This document shows positions 17,186-25,162 of a DNA stretch of 64,000 nucleotides, piece by piece (within the stretch, counting starts at the first letter, position 1; every line of letters starts with the position of its first letter). The stretch comes from Planctellipticum variicoloris. GTDB lineage: Bacteria; Planctomycetota; Planctomycetia; Planctomycetales; Planctomycetaceae. The position numbers were made by a program, and so were the translations under genes. The stretch lies in contig NZ_CP130886.1 in assembly GCF_030622045.1 (NCBI RefSeq), positions 1,178,001-1,242,000 of the forward strand, written 5' to 3'. The notes under the pieces were generated by a model. The model was given only the letters and a program-made list of their open reading frames with translations, did no database searches and was not told the origin of the DNA.

Positions 17186-18082
17186 CTACTTCTTGCCGAA
17201 GCTCTCACGCAATGCGGCCATGCCTTCGGCCAGCTCGCGGCCTTCATCGGAACTCGACTTCGACGCCCCGAATCGCTGCCGGAGCCGTTCCATGCTGGTG
17301 TCGTAATCGGCGTCGGATTCCTCCAGGTGATCCCTGCGCTGCTCCTGCAAATGCTCTCTCAACGCTCGCGACCTCTCCTGATTCCACTGCCAGACGCGAC
17401 GCTGCATCGGCGTCATGTGACCCATCGACTCCGAGACGGGAGACGGGTTCTGACCGTCAGTCCGGTTGCGTTCCATGACCTTCAGGAGCTTCAGAATCTC
17501 TTCCAACTTTTCCTCAATCGTCAGCGTCGACGAACGGACGATCTCATAGACCTGGGACTCCAGCTCCAACGCCGCCGGAGTGTCGATGCCGACGCTTTCG
17601 AACAAGCCTTTGTTCGTCGCCGGCCGGCAGACCAGATCGACCGACCGCACCGAGTTGACGCTCTCGACAATCCGGCCATCGGGCGACGTGTCCCCTTCCG
17701 CGTTGTGGGACAACCCGAAGTTCTCCGGCCAGCGTTCGGCCGATTCGAAAATCAGATCGGCCATCGGATGCGACTTCGCGATGTGCAGATCGGCCCGAAT
17801 GCCTTCATCGTTCCGGCGGACATTCCGCAGCGTGCCGACCAGTTCAGCGAACCCGCGTTCCTGTTTCGGTCTGCTGCGGTCCGGGTGGTCGATATTGACC
17901 CGGACGCCTTCGTACAACTTCGCGGCCTGACTCATCGCAGCTTCGGAGTACGTGCGACCGTTGCGAGATTCCTTCCCGAGAACGCGAACGTTTCGAATGA
18001 CGCCGGCATCGCGGTCAACCCGCATTCCGCCGCCGCCAACGGTCTGCTCCATGAACGAAACTGATCTCACCATCGTTGCCAT
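17186..18082 (-). CDS. Prohead core protease-like protein
   Basis: From the ATG at 18082 the product has 298 residues. The first 170 look like a phage prohead/scaffold protease of the T4 gp21 class: NVRVLGKESRNGRTYSEAAM, then YEGVRVNIDHPDR, an RADLHIAKSHPMADLIFESA region, the GLSHNAEG segment containing the His expected in the catalytic site, and VNSVRSVDLVCRPATNKGLF, where VxSVDxVxxP contains the Ser. The C-terminal 130 residues are charged helix (QWNQERSRALREHLQEQRRD), as in fused scaffold proteins. In phages it matures the procapsid; here no major capsid gene follows, so it may act on a helper's capsid or be a remnant. Confidence 0.65.
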   Translation of the reverse strand: MATMVRSVSFMEQTVGGGGMRVDRDAGVIRNVRVLGKESRNGRTYSEAAMSQAAKLYEGVRVNIDHPDRSRPKQERGFAELVGTLRNVRRNDEGIRADLHIAKSHPMADLIFESAERWPENFGLSHNAEGDTSPDGRIVESVNSVRSVDLVCRPATNKGLFESVGIDTPAALELESQVYEIVRSSTLTIEEKLEEILKLLKVMERNRTDGQNPSPVSESMGHMTPMQRRVWQWNQERSRALREHLQEQRRDHLEESDADYDTSMERLRQRFGASKSSSDEGRELAEGMAALRESFGKK

Positions 18083-18184
18083 GACGCAACCTCCTGGCCT
18101 GTTGTTCTGAACCTCATCCCGTCGGCCATCGGGTGAGGCCTTGCCGCTCATCGCGACTAACACGAAACACGCTGCGGGATTGAT

Positions 18185-18880
18185 TCACTTCTCGACTTGG
18201 TTATTCCGGTTCCCATCGGATTGTTGATCCGCTGACTGACGGACGGACGGGATTTCATCCCAGAACGTGAACCCTTTCGGGGGTCTGATCTCCGCCGATT
18301 CAGGGAGCATCGGCCGGCCGGTCAACAGCAGGACCATCAGCCTTTCCCGGTGACGCTCCAGGTGCTCCGGCCATCGCCGGGCGAATTCTTCGATGTTCTC
18401 CAGCTCACGAGACGTCACCCGACCGAAGCCCGACAGACGGCCATAGAACGGGTCGTGAGCCGCAAGCAACCGGCAGAGCATCAGATCGGAATGAATCAGC
18501 CGGAATTTCGGTCGCCCGGTGATCTCGTCCAGGAGCGGTTGACCATCCGGGCCGATGAGCCACTGTTGAGTACCCTCCAAAGCCCGGCGGATGGCCTCGT
18601 CTTCGATCCGACGCACGTACCGCTTTTGAGCTTTGGCGAACGCCTGCCGATATCGCTCCGACTTCATCCAGTAGCGATGAGCCGATGCGGAAATCCCGAC
18701 GATGCGGGCCGCTTTCTTGATCTCGCCAACGATGCAGATCGTCTTCAGGAACGCCCGTCGTTTCGCGGCCGTCTCCAGGCTGGACCGCGGCCGGCCGGCC
18801 TTCCGCCGCACGGGGGCCGCAGCTATCGGTTTCGCAGTGCTCGAATCGGTCCGGGCCGGTTGCATGGTCGCTGTCGTCAT
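18185..18880 (-). CDS. Terminase small subunit-like HTH protein
   Basis: 231 residues. After a disordered, basic N-terminus comes a homeodomain-like helix-turn-helix (FLKTICIVGEIKKAARIVGI then SASAHRYWMKSERYRQAFAK), the pattern of phage small terminase proteins in which a recognition helix is followed by a W-x(4-6)-Y motif and a long helix (RRIEDEAIRRALEGTQ). Small terminases bind the packaging site and load the large motor subunit. No large terminase is present, as in satellites that redirect a helper's motor. A transcription regulator with the same fold is the alternative. Overlaps the upstream gene by four bases. Confidence 0.55.
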   Translation of the reverse strand: MTTATMQPARTDSSTAKPIAAAPVRRKAGRPRSSLETAAKRRAFLKTICIVGEIKKAARIVGISASAHRYWMKSERYRQAFAKAQKRYVRRIEDEAIRRALEGTQQWLIGPDGQPLLDEITGRPKFRLIHSDLMLCRLLAAHDPFYGRLSGFGRVTSRELENIEEFARRWPEHLERHRERLMVLLLTGRPMLPESAEIRPPKGFTFWDEIPSVRQSADQQSDGNRNNQVEK

Positions 18881-19338
18881 CGCTCTTGCTCCCCACTTTT
18901 GGCGGATCGATCCGCCATCTTGTCGAGTCGTTTCATCATGAAAATCAACAACCGGTCAGAGCACTTTTCCGGCGAGAACACGCGAGCCAGGGCGACGTTC
19001 TCCAGTCGCTGGACCAGATCCAGCCGGACCAGTTCGAATGCGTCCCGAAAGTCGGGGTTGTGCTTCAGCCAGGAGCCGTGAGCCTTCCAGGACACTCCCG
19101 CAGCCCGGCAGGCAATTCCCAGCCGACCGGATCCGCCGTACGCCCGCAGCCAGACGAGTTGCCGCGGAGTCAGTCGCCGGAAGGTCGGAACGTGCTGGGG
19201 CTCCCCATCGCGGACCGTGCCCGTCACAGCGTCAATCAGCAGGCGGACATCAGTTGGCACGTCGTAATCCCGGAAAATGTCCTCAGGTTTTTCCCTGAAC
19301 TGGAACAAATTGGAAATTTCGTTGACCGTCGCGGGCAT
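18877..19338 (-). CDS. Second small-terminase-like HTH protein
   Basis: 153 residues. The core LTPRQLVWLRAYGGSGRLGI then ACRAAGVSWKAHGSWLKHNP has the same layout as the next gene's HTH: helix, turn with AARxxGIS/ACRAAGVS, then a W-containing recognition segment and a helix (FRDAFELVRLDLVQRLENVA). The two proteins overlap by four bases and may form a heteromer or act in sequence. The gene lies directly after the primase-helicase (two bases). Packaging protein versus regulator is unresolved. Confidence 0.5.
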   Translation of the reverse strand: MPATVNEISNLFQFREKPEDIFRDYDVPTDVRLLIDAVTGTVRDGEPQHVPTFRRLTPRQLVWLRAYGGSGRLGIACRAAGVSWKAHGSWLKHNPDFRDAFELVRLDLVQRLENVALARVFSPEKCSDRLLIFMMKRLDKMADRSAKSGEQER

Positions 19339-19340
19339 TT

Positions 19341-22274
19341 TCAGAATCCTTCCAACTGATCGGCGAACTCGTTCGGATCGAATCTCAGTGCAGGGTCTGC
19401 AGGATCTGCGGGGGCACTTTCACCCCGGTCCCATTTCTCTTCTTCCCCCATATCGATTTCAGCTTGGGGATAAACCATGCCTTCAGACCCTGCAGAACCT
19501 GCAGTTGGCAAACGTCCAGATGTTGCGTCGACAACTCTCCAAACCTGCGTTTTCGTCCGATTGATAAACCCTTCGAGCTTTCTCCCGTTCACGACACGGC
19601 CGCGGATCGACTTCAGCTTGTTCCCGACTTGTCGGGCGCTCGGCAGCTTCCCTGATGGGGTTGAACACAGCTCCTGCAAGGCAAGGCTGATCATCTCCCC
19701 TGCGAGGGGGTATCGTTCGATGGAGCGAAGAATCTCCGCGGCTGTGAGTCCAGAATTCTCCGGGTCGACAGCACTCCACCCCTCCAGCAGCTCTGCCAGG
19801 GCCGTCGCCTGGGGGTCAGACATCGCCGCGAACTGTTTTCGGGTCAACACTGGATCAGGCCACCCTGCCCACACCACGGCATTACGAACGAGACTCCCCC
19901 ACGCTTCATAGCTCCCCATCGGTTGCAGTCCGAGTTTCGGTCTCCCTGCCGCGATGTACGCACGAGCGATGGTCAACGCGGCAGCCAGGAGCGATGGGCG
20001 ATTCTTAAGGACGTGAGAACGGACGTCTGGGAATTTGAAATTGGATCGATCTTCGGGGTTTTCTTCCGCTGGTTGAAGACGCGAGTAAACAATCCTCCGC
20101 TTCATGTCCCCGTTGGCCTGACAGTTGTTACCGGTCCCGGAGACAACCCAGTTCAACGGGTAACTGACGATCTCGCTTCGCCCCAGCAACCTGTCTTTCA
20201 CCGTGTCTGCCGTCATTGCAGCATCAAGGGATGGGGTTCCGAACGAACCGCTGATATTGTCGATCACAACCATCAAATCGCCGGCCGCTGCGATGGCAGT
20301 GATTCGCTTCCGCATTTCGTCATCGTCGGTCGAGTTGGCAAACTTCGGAGCGGAAACCGCCATAACGATCAGGCTTGCCAGGTCGGTCAACAGAGACTTC
20401 CCGGACCCTGCCGTTGATGCGTCGAAAAGGAACAGCGGGGCCGGGCCGCTGAATGCGAATCGGCTGACGAGCGTAAGAACCAGTGCCAGCCAGACTGACG
20501 CATGGTCGCGGCTGACGAATGGAAAGTCACACACCACGGCCATCAGGGCATCGGCCGCGGCAACGGCCTGTTCTCGCGTCGGTTCTTCCGGAATCTCCGG
20601 CAACGAAACACGAGCCGTCAGCAGCAATCCCGAATTCTGGTCGTATCCAGGTTCCTTCAGGATCGACCCATCCGGCAGGATGCAGGGGAATGGAACCACG
20701 CCCCTTAACCGTCGAACTGTTTCGTAAACGCCTTGTTCGGCAACGGACCGAATAAGCCACTGAGGGGAATGAACGCTCTTCAGGATCGGCCCGTCTTTGC
20801 TCTGCTTCTCTTTGACAAAGTCGCAGATCTTCGTCACGTCCGTTCGAAGCACCGATTGGGGATAATCCTGAACGGCTGGGGTGCCGAACCGATCAATGCC
20901 ATGCTCTGAACCGAATATTTCGATGACCCGAACTAGGCGTCCGCCTCGCTGATAAATGCCCGGCAGTCTGTGCAGATTCGAGCTGACCCGGGCAACGGCC
21001 TCATGCTCTTCAGTGGTGATCAAGACGGAAATCAATCCGGATGATTGATTTCCCGCTGCCGTTGCTGCTGTCGTACCATCGAACGGGCCGAACTCAACCG
21101 ACGCCGCCTGCTCTCGCGTCACCCCGTCGCGTTCGATCTGGACAGCCAGCAGGTATCCGAAATCTTCTATGGCGTTCTCTTTTGCCCGCTCCATCGCATG
21201 CAGAAGCTCATGCTCCGACCACGGCGGCTTGCACGTGGCATTCCACGGCATGATGATCTCGACAGACCTTTCGACTGCCAGCGAGAATCCGCGAACCAGC
21301 ACAATCGCAGCACGACGTAACTGACCGCTCCCATGCTCTCCCTGAATCGAAGGCGCGATCTTCCAGAGATACTTCGCTGCCCGTTCCTCAATCGTCATTC
21401 CGCCGGACCGTCGCTCACCAGATGGGGAGCTTCCCACCGCTGGCCTTGGCCGATTCGATCCGTTCGGATTCTCATCTTCGACGGGGTTCTTTCTGACGAA
21501 ATCGGCAATCACATCGGGCGAAAGCAACTCTGGATTCTCGACAAATCGAACGATTCTCGACTGCCGATGCGGCCGGGCCTCTGTGTGGTCCCCCTTGCGT
21601 GAGAATGTCCCGTATAACTTGCAGATGCGGCTGGCATTGAAAGTCTTCGCGTCAATTTCAGCCTGAGAGTTCCCGAACGCTTTATTCGCTGACCTCAGAA
21701 ACGACTTCAGTAGCTTGCAAGACGCTTCGTCGTTCGGCATGTCGACACGCCAGATGAGATGCCAGCCGTTTCCCGAATCGGCGATGATCGCTGGAGGCGA
21801 GAATCCATACTCATCGCGAAACGAACTGAGCGCCGCCTTCGCGACTACTTCGGAGGCTTTGTGTTCCTCGTCTGAAGCCGACACTCCGCTGATTGGTTTC
21901 TTCGGGTCGACGTCGAGAAAGAGCCAGCGGCGATTCAGGACATGGCAGTCCCCTGAAGCATCCCCGTCATTCGAGAAATCAACGCGATTACTGCACCGTG
22001 CGAGCAAATCGGGATTGAGAGGGTTAAGGGTAAGATAGACGCCATCGGCTCCCCATCCGCCCCTGCTGGTCAACTCCGTGAGCTTGGCAGCCTCGGCCGC
22101 GGCCTCAGAGAGATGATCGGAATCGAAGTACCCGCGTCGCGCGTGTGGCCTGCCCTTTCCACTGGCGTTTTTACAGTTGAGTGCCCGCACCTCGAACACC
22201 TGACCGGGAGCGATGATCCTGGCAAGGGAGTTGTAGACAAGCCTTCGAACTGGGATCTGTTCGGGAGCGATCAC
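19341..22274 (-). CDS. Primase-helicase (AEP-type primase fused to ATPase)
   Basis: 977 residues. The N-terminal third has motifs of the archaeo-eukaryotic primase superfamily: FLDVDPKK (Asp121 and Asp123), DSGNGWHLIW near 170 (the sxH-type motif), and DAKTFNASRICKLYGT (third acidic motif, with the SR and YGT residues of plasmid/phage RepB-type primases). The second half holds a P-loop ATPase: DASTAGSGKSLLTDLASL near 620 (Walker A) and DLMVVIDNISG (Walker B). The enzyme would prime and unwind at the element's own origin. It is the largest gene of the element and indicates autonomous replication after excision, typical of satellites and plasmid-like elements. The start overlaps the excisionase-like gene by four bases. 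Confidence 0.82.
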   Translation of the reverse strand: MIAPEQIPVRRLVYNSLARIIAPGQVFEVRALNCKNASGKGRPHARRGYFDSDHLSEAAAEAAKLTELTSRGGWGADGVYLTLNPLNPDLLARCSNRVDFSNDGDASGDCHVLNRRWLFLDVDPKKPISGVSASDEEHKASEVVAKAALSSFRDEYGFSPPAIIADSGNGWHLIWRVDMPNDEASCKLLKSFLRSANKAFGNSQAEIDAKTFNASRICKLYGTFSRKGDHTEARPHRQSRIVRFVENPELLSPDVIADFVRKNPVEDENPNGSNRPRPAVGSSPSGERRSGGMTIEERAAKYLWKIAPSIQGEHGSGQLRRAAIVLVRGFSLAVERSVEIIMPWNATCKPPWSEHELLHAMERAKENAIEDFGYLLAVQIERDGVTREQAASVEFGPFDGTTAATAAGNQSSGLISVLITTEEHEAVARVSSNLHRLPGIYQRGGRLVRVIEIFGSEHGIDRFGTPAVQDYPQSVLRTDVTKICDFVKEKQSKDGPILKSVHSPQWLIRSVAEQGVYETVRRLRGVVPFPCILPDGSILKEPGYDQNSGLLLTARVSLPEIPEEPTREQAVAAADALMAVVCDFPFVSRDHASVWLALVLTLVSRFAFSGPAPLFLFDASTAGSGKSLLTDLASLIVMAVSAPKFANSTDDDEMRKRITAIAAAGDLMVVIDNISGSFGTPSLDAAMTADTVKDRLLGRSEIVSYPLNWVVSGTGNNCQANGDMKRRIVYSRLQPAEENPEDRSNFKFPDVRSHVLKNRPSLLAAALTIARAYIAAGRPKLGLQPMGSYEAWGSLVRNAVVWAGWPDPVLTRKQFAAMSDPQATALAELLEGWSAVDPENSGLTAAEILRSIERYPLAGEMISLALQELCSTPSGKLPSARQVGNKLKSIRGRVVNGRKLEGFINRTKTQVWRVVDATSGRLPTAGSAGSEGMVYPQAEIDMGEEEKWDRGESAPADPADPALRFDPNEFADQLEGF

Positions 22275-22684
22275 TTCGCCCCCTTTCGCTTGCGGGAGGA
22301 AGAAACCGTCCCCGCCGAAGATTCCCCTGATTTCCGCGAGTCGGTTCGGAAATCAGCATCGACGGGGACGGGACGCAAGTCTGATTCAGGGGGGAGCCCG
22401 GCCGCGAGACGAATGAGCATTTGGCGAGGGTAGAGGAACCTCTTTCCGACCTTTGCCGGCCGGACCAGACCACGCAAGCGGGCATCGCGAAGTGCAGTCC
22501 GCGGCAGTCCGATCAACGCTGCAGCTTCGGCCTCACCGAACGCAATCCGCTCCGCGTCGCCGCCGGTCCCGCCGATGAGCCCGGACGACGCCACACGGTT
22601 CATCGTGGCATTTATCGCCGCTTCGATGACTGGCTTTAGCTCTTCAAGATCAAACGTGAACTGCGGCAATTCTTCGCTCCCCAT
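22271..22684 (-). CDS. Excisionase-like MerR/HTH_17 protein
   Basis: 137 residues. The central part, AFGEAEAAALIGLPRTALRD followed by ARLRGLVRPAKVGKRFLYPR, fits the winged HTH of phage excisionases and HTH_17 proteins: a helix-turn-helix choosing a site, then a wing with a RFLY/RWxY motif. A helical N-terminus and a Ser/Lys/Arg-rich tail flank it. It is first in a tight run with the primase, so it is a candidate for excision control and regulation. Helix-turn-helix assignment is firm; the excisionase role is inferred. Confidence 0.65.
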   Translation of the reverse strand: MGSEELPQFTFDLEELKPVIEAAINATMNRVASSGLIGGTGGDAERIAFGEAEAAALIGLPRTALRDARLRGLVRPAKVGKRFLYPRQMLIRLAAGLPPESDLRPVPVDADFRTDSRKSGESSAGTVSSSRKRKGAK

Positions 22685-22807
22685 CAGTCGCTGCGAGTCG
22701 TTCGCAGGTCTGATGGGTGCAGTAAAACGAAGATTGCAGAGATGACCACGGGCCGGGAAAGCAATTTGAGTCGCATCAAATGGACACGACAGACCTTGCG
22801 GAAAGTC

Positions 22808-23662
22808 TCATTGTTTTGAAGTCTGAGAATTAGTCTGAGACTCTCCGCTTTTCAGTCGATGCAGTGCGTTTTTTACTTCATTGATTGCTTCCTCGACGGA
22901 GTATCCGCGAAATAGCGCTGGCCACTCTTCGTTCATTCGCCCGAGTTTCCGGTCAAGAATCGTTTCCAGGGCTCGCTTTCTGGTAGTCGGATCACCAACG
23001 CCTGAATTACTCCCGGCAACCTTCCAGCTCGAAAGACTGCCATTGATGGTCCGATTCTTTGGGAGATTCCCCAAAGTCTTGAGAATCCATTTGGCCAGCA
23101 GTTCCACGTTTGACGATTCGAGCGATCCATTCTGCTGATCTTGGGATTTCTGAGCCTGTCGCGAGTTCGCAGCCTTCATCAGCCGTTTTCGAACCACTTT
23201 CAGCACAGACCGCAAGTAGACTGCGGCCCCCTCCGCGCTCGAATTGAACTCTATGCCATTCAATCGCGGAATCAGGTGATCCAGGCCGAATGCATGCGAG
23301 AGCATCAGGTCTGCATTCGTCGCGACGACGTCACGACGCATTGCCAGAATGAGCGAGTTCCCGCGGGGCGATGGTTGTTCGTGCTCGCGTGCCGCCTCTT
23401 CGTCGAACGTTTTCGCGTGCCATCGGAGCCAGCGTTCGAACGATCCAGGATCGTCAATCTGTTCGGGAGGGGCATTGAACCGTATTTGGCCACCAGAACC
23501 GCCGCTGCCGCTTGCAGCGATGTTTCGAGCCCACCAAGACGGGATCGGAACTTCTGCTGCCCGCCGCAATTTCATTCGCTCTTCGTGCTCTTCCTTTGCC
23601 TTTCGAAGTTCTTTCGAAGTGACGAACCGGCATACGGTCCCATCTTCGTATTCAGTTCCCAT
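22808..23662 (-). CDS. Hypothetical protein at the right end of the element
   Basis: 284 residues with a charged helical start (ELRKAKEEHEERMKLRRAAE), a segment PPEQIDDPGSFERWLRWHAK, and a helical second half (AVYLRSVLKVVRKRLMKAAN; GYSVEEAINEVKNALHRLKS). No family recognised. It is the first gene transcribed from the right end, next to the attachment site, and precedes the excisionase-like gene by about 120 bp, so it may be regulatory or replicative. Confidence 0.5.
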   Translation of the reverse strand: MGTEYEDGTVCRFVTSKELRKAKEEHEERMKLRRAAEVPIPSWWARNIAASGSGGSGGQIRFNAPPEQIDDPGSFERWLRWHAKTFDEEAAREHEQPSPRGNSLILAMRRDVVATNADLMLSHAFGLDHLIPRLNGIEFNSSAEGAAVYLRSVLKVVRKRLMKAANSRQAQKSQDQQNGSLESSNVELLAKWILKTLGNLPKNRTINGSLSSWKVAGSNSGVGDPTTRKRALETILDRKLGRMNEEWPALFRGYSVEEAINEVKNALHRLKSGESQTNSQTSKQ

Positions 23663-23951
23663 CGCTCTACTCCTGAAGCGGGTCGCCGGCCGGCCATGCG
23701 GGGAGTAGTCCGCACAGACCGGCCGGCCGTTTTCATCCGGGGCGGTTTCGAACCCGCCCCGGAACCCGTGGCCTCATTGTCGCCGACCAGTTAGTCAGCG
23801 CCCATGTCTCACCGACGCCGAATTGAGGATTCTCCGCAACCCGACATAACACCCGCCTATCCTGACAAGAAACGACGCAACTGCAAACCCTGCCTTCTAT
23901 TGAGCGACGACGGTCAATAGATACAGAACCGCAGTTGAGTCGGGTTGGCGA
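23663..23951. other. Right end of the element, no gene seen
   Basis: About 290 bp between the last element gene and the right direct repeat. It presumably holds the promoter of the leftward operon and recombinase arm sites, but I cannot point to a clear motif. Confidence 0.4.
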
Positions 23952-23996
23952 GACTCATAATCCTTTGGTTGCCAGTTCGAGTCTGGCCGGGCCTAC
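23952..23996 (+). repeat. attR, right 45-bp direct repeat (tRNA 3' fragment)
   Basis: Identical to 7259-7303. Only the anticodon-arm-to-3'-end half of the tRNA is present, so it is not a functional tRNA. The probable original tRNA terminator follows 10 bp later. Confidence 0.9.
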
Positions 23997-24006
23997 CTCC
24001 CGCTGC

Positions 24007-24034
24007 GAAACCCCTTGGAAACAAGGGGTTTTTG
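24007..24034 (+). terminator. Rho-independent terminator, probably that of the CAT tRNA before integration
   Basis: AACCCCTTG (24009-24017), loop GAAA, CAAGGGGTT (24022-24030) and then further T residues. Its place 10 bp after the tRNA 3' fragment indicates it terminated the tRNA transcript in the uninterrupted chromosome. Confidence 0.8.
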
Positions 24035-24131
24035 CGTTTCCCGGAATCTCCGTGCAGCCTTGTTGCACGGAGAACCGGCGGCCGCCGCACAGTCCGGTCT
24101 GCGAAGTCCGGCGAGGCTCGTTTGAGTCGCG

Positions 24132-24148
24132 CTGAGATCTCAGATAGA
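24132..24148 (+). promoter_or_regulatory. Palindromic operator upstream of the GntR gene
   Basis: Contains the perfect palindrome CTGAGATCTCAG (24132-24143) followed by ATAGA. The same 17 bases recur at 25086-25102. It lies 38 bp before the regulator's start codon, consistent with autoregulation by the GntR protein, whose family binds short palindromes. Confidence 0.7.
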
Positions 24149-24186
24149 CTCGGGCGATTCCCCCGCCGGCCGCCGGCGGGCCGGCA

Positions 24187-24879
24187 ATGGTGCGAATTCC
24201 CCTGCGCGAGGATCCCGTGACCGTCGTAACTCCCGACAAGGGCCTGCTGAAAGACCGGGCCTACGCCGACATCAAGCAGCACATTCAGAGCGGCGAATTT
24301 GCGGCTGGCGATTTTCTGTCAGAACGGCAACTGGCCGCCCTGCTGGGGATGAGCAAAACGCCGGTCAAGGCGGCGCTGGAGCGGCTCGAACAGGAGGGGT
24401 TTGTGGCGGTTTCGCCGCAGCAGGGGATCGTGGTTCGCGAGTTGTCCATCGCGGAAGCCGCCGATCAGTTCGAGTTGCGGAAAGCGCTGGAAACGTATGT
24501 GGTCCAGGCGATTGCCGGAAAACTGAGCGACCGGGATCTGCAGGCGATCGAGCGCAATCTCCGGCAGCAGTCGGCGGCGGCCTCGCGGGAGCTCGTCGGA
24601 CGGCTGGTCGAGCTCGACACGGAGTTTCATCTGCTGCTCTGCGAGGCATTCGGCAATCGGGCGATCATCGACTGCCTGGTGCAGCACCGGGAGAAAATGC
24701 ATCGCCTGATTTTCCGGGTGATGTCGAAATCGCCCGGCCGACTGAGCGACGCGGTGCGGGAGCACGTCGAGATTTTCGTGGCGGTTCGCAGCGGCGAGCC
24801 GTCCGAAGCCGCACGTCTCCTGGACCAGCATCTCGATTTCGGCAAGCAGTACCTGTTGTCATCGCAATCGCCCCGATAA
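24187..24879 (+). CDS. GntR-family regulator, FCD subfamily
   Basis: 230 residues. The winged HTH at about 20-85 (RAYADIKQHIQSGEFAAGDF, then SERQLAALLGMSKTPVKAAL and ERLEQEGFVAVSPQQGIVVR) is the GntR N-terminus. The rest is an all-helical FCD ligand domain (FELRKALETYVVQAIAGKLS; LVELDTEFHLLLCEAFGNRA; VREHVEIFVAVRSGEPSEAA) with the Asp/His residues (DTEFH, EHVE) that bind metal and a small carboxylate in this subfamily. The operator repeats suggest it controls itself and the DUF1549/DUF1553 gene 284 bp downstream. The inducer is probably a sugar acid or similar metabolite, which is inference from the subfamily. Confidence 0.9.
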   Translation: MVRIPLREDPVTVVTPDKGLLKDRAYADIKQHIQSGEFAAGDFLSERQLAALLGMSKTPVKAALERLEQEGFVAVSPQQGIVVRELSIAEAADQFELRKALETYVVQAIAGKLSDRDLQAIERNLRQQSAAASRELVGRLVELDTEFHLLLCEAFGNRAIIDCLVQHREKMHRLIFRVMSKSPGRLSDAVREHVEIFVAVRSGEPSEAARLLDQHLDFGKQYLLSSQSPR

Positions 24880-25085
24880 GGGCTCACCGTGCGATCGATC
24901 GAACGCCCTTGAAGAGCATCGCGGCTGACGGCATTGCGAGTGGCGGGCCGGGATGAGGGGCCGGCGATTTTACAGGTTCCGGTCAGACCGAGGGCGGCCG
25001 CGCGGAGTTCTCCTTAAAACAAGGACAGGTCCGGTCCAAACGCCGCAGGAAACTCCGTCGAACGATGCGACGCCGTTGACGGCAA

Positions 25086-25102
25086 CTGAGATCTCAGATA
25101 GA
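25086..25102 (+). promoter_or_regulatory. Second copy of the GntR operator, before the DUF1549/DUF1553 gene
   Basis: The same 17 bases as 24132-24148, centred on CTGAGATCTCAG (25086-25097), 60 bp before the chosen start codon at 25163. A 17-bp identity in front of two adjacent transcription units is unlikely by chance. Confidence 0.7.
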
Positions 25103-25162
25103 TGTGGTCGAAGAGGGGGGGCGTGGCGAAGTTCGCAGATCCCCCGGGATCGCGAGGTAACA

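Larger units (their letters stand above)
7259..23996. mobile_element. Integrative element (phage satellite or reduced prophage) in a CAT-anticodon tRNA gene
   Basis: A perfect 45-bp direct repeat bounds about 16.7 kb: one copy is the 3' part of an intact tRNA gene, the other a lone tRNA 3' fragment followed by a tRNA-type terminator. Two tyrosine recombinase genes lie inside the left end. The interior holds a toxin-antitoxin-chaperone cassette, HNH nuclease, ribbon-helix-helix protein, lipoprotein, tape-measure-like protein, prohead-protease-like protein, two small-terminase-like HTH proteins, a primase-helicase and an excisionase-like protein, mostly minus strand with ATGA overlaps. No large terminase, portal, major capsid or lysis gene is seen. 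Integrase, excisionase, primase-helicase and small terminase are the core of phage-inducible satellites, so that class is my preferred reading; a decayed prophage is the alternative. Confidence 0.85.

Noticed and set aside
23945-23996. Possible second tRNA gene with CAT anticodon
   Set aside because: Only the anticodon arm to 3' end is present, with no acceptor 5' strand or D-arm; it is the attR copy.
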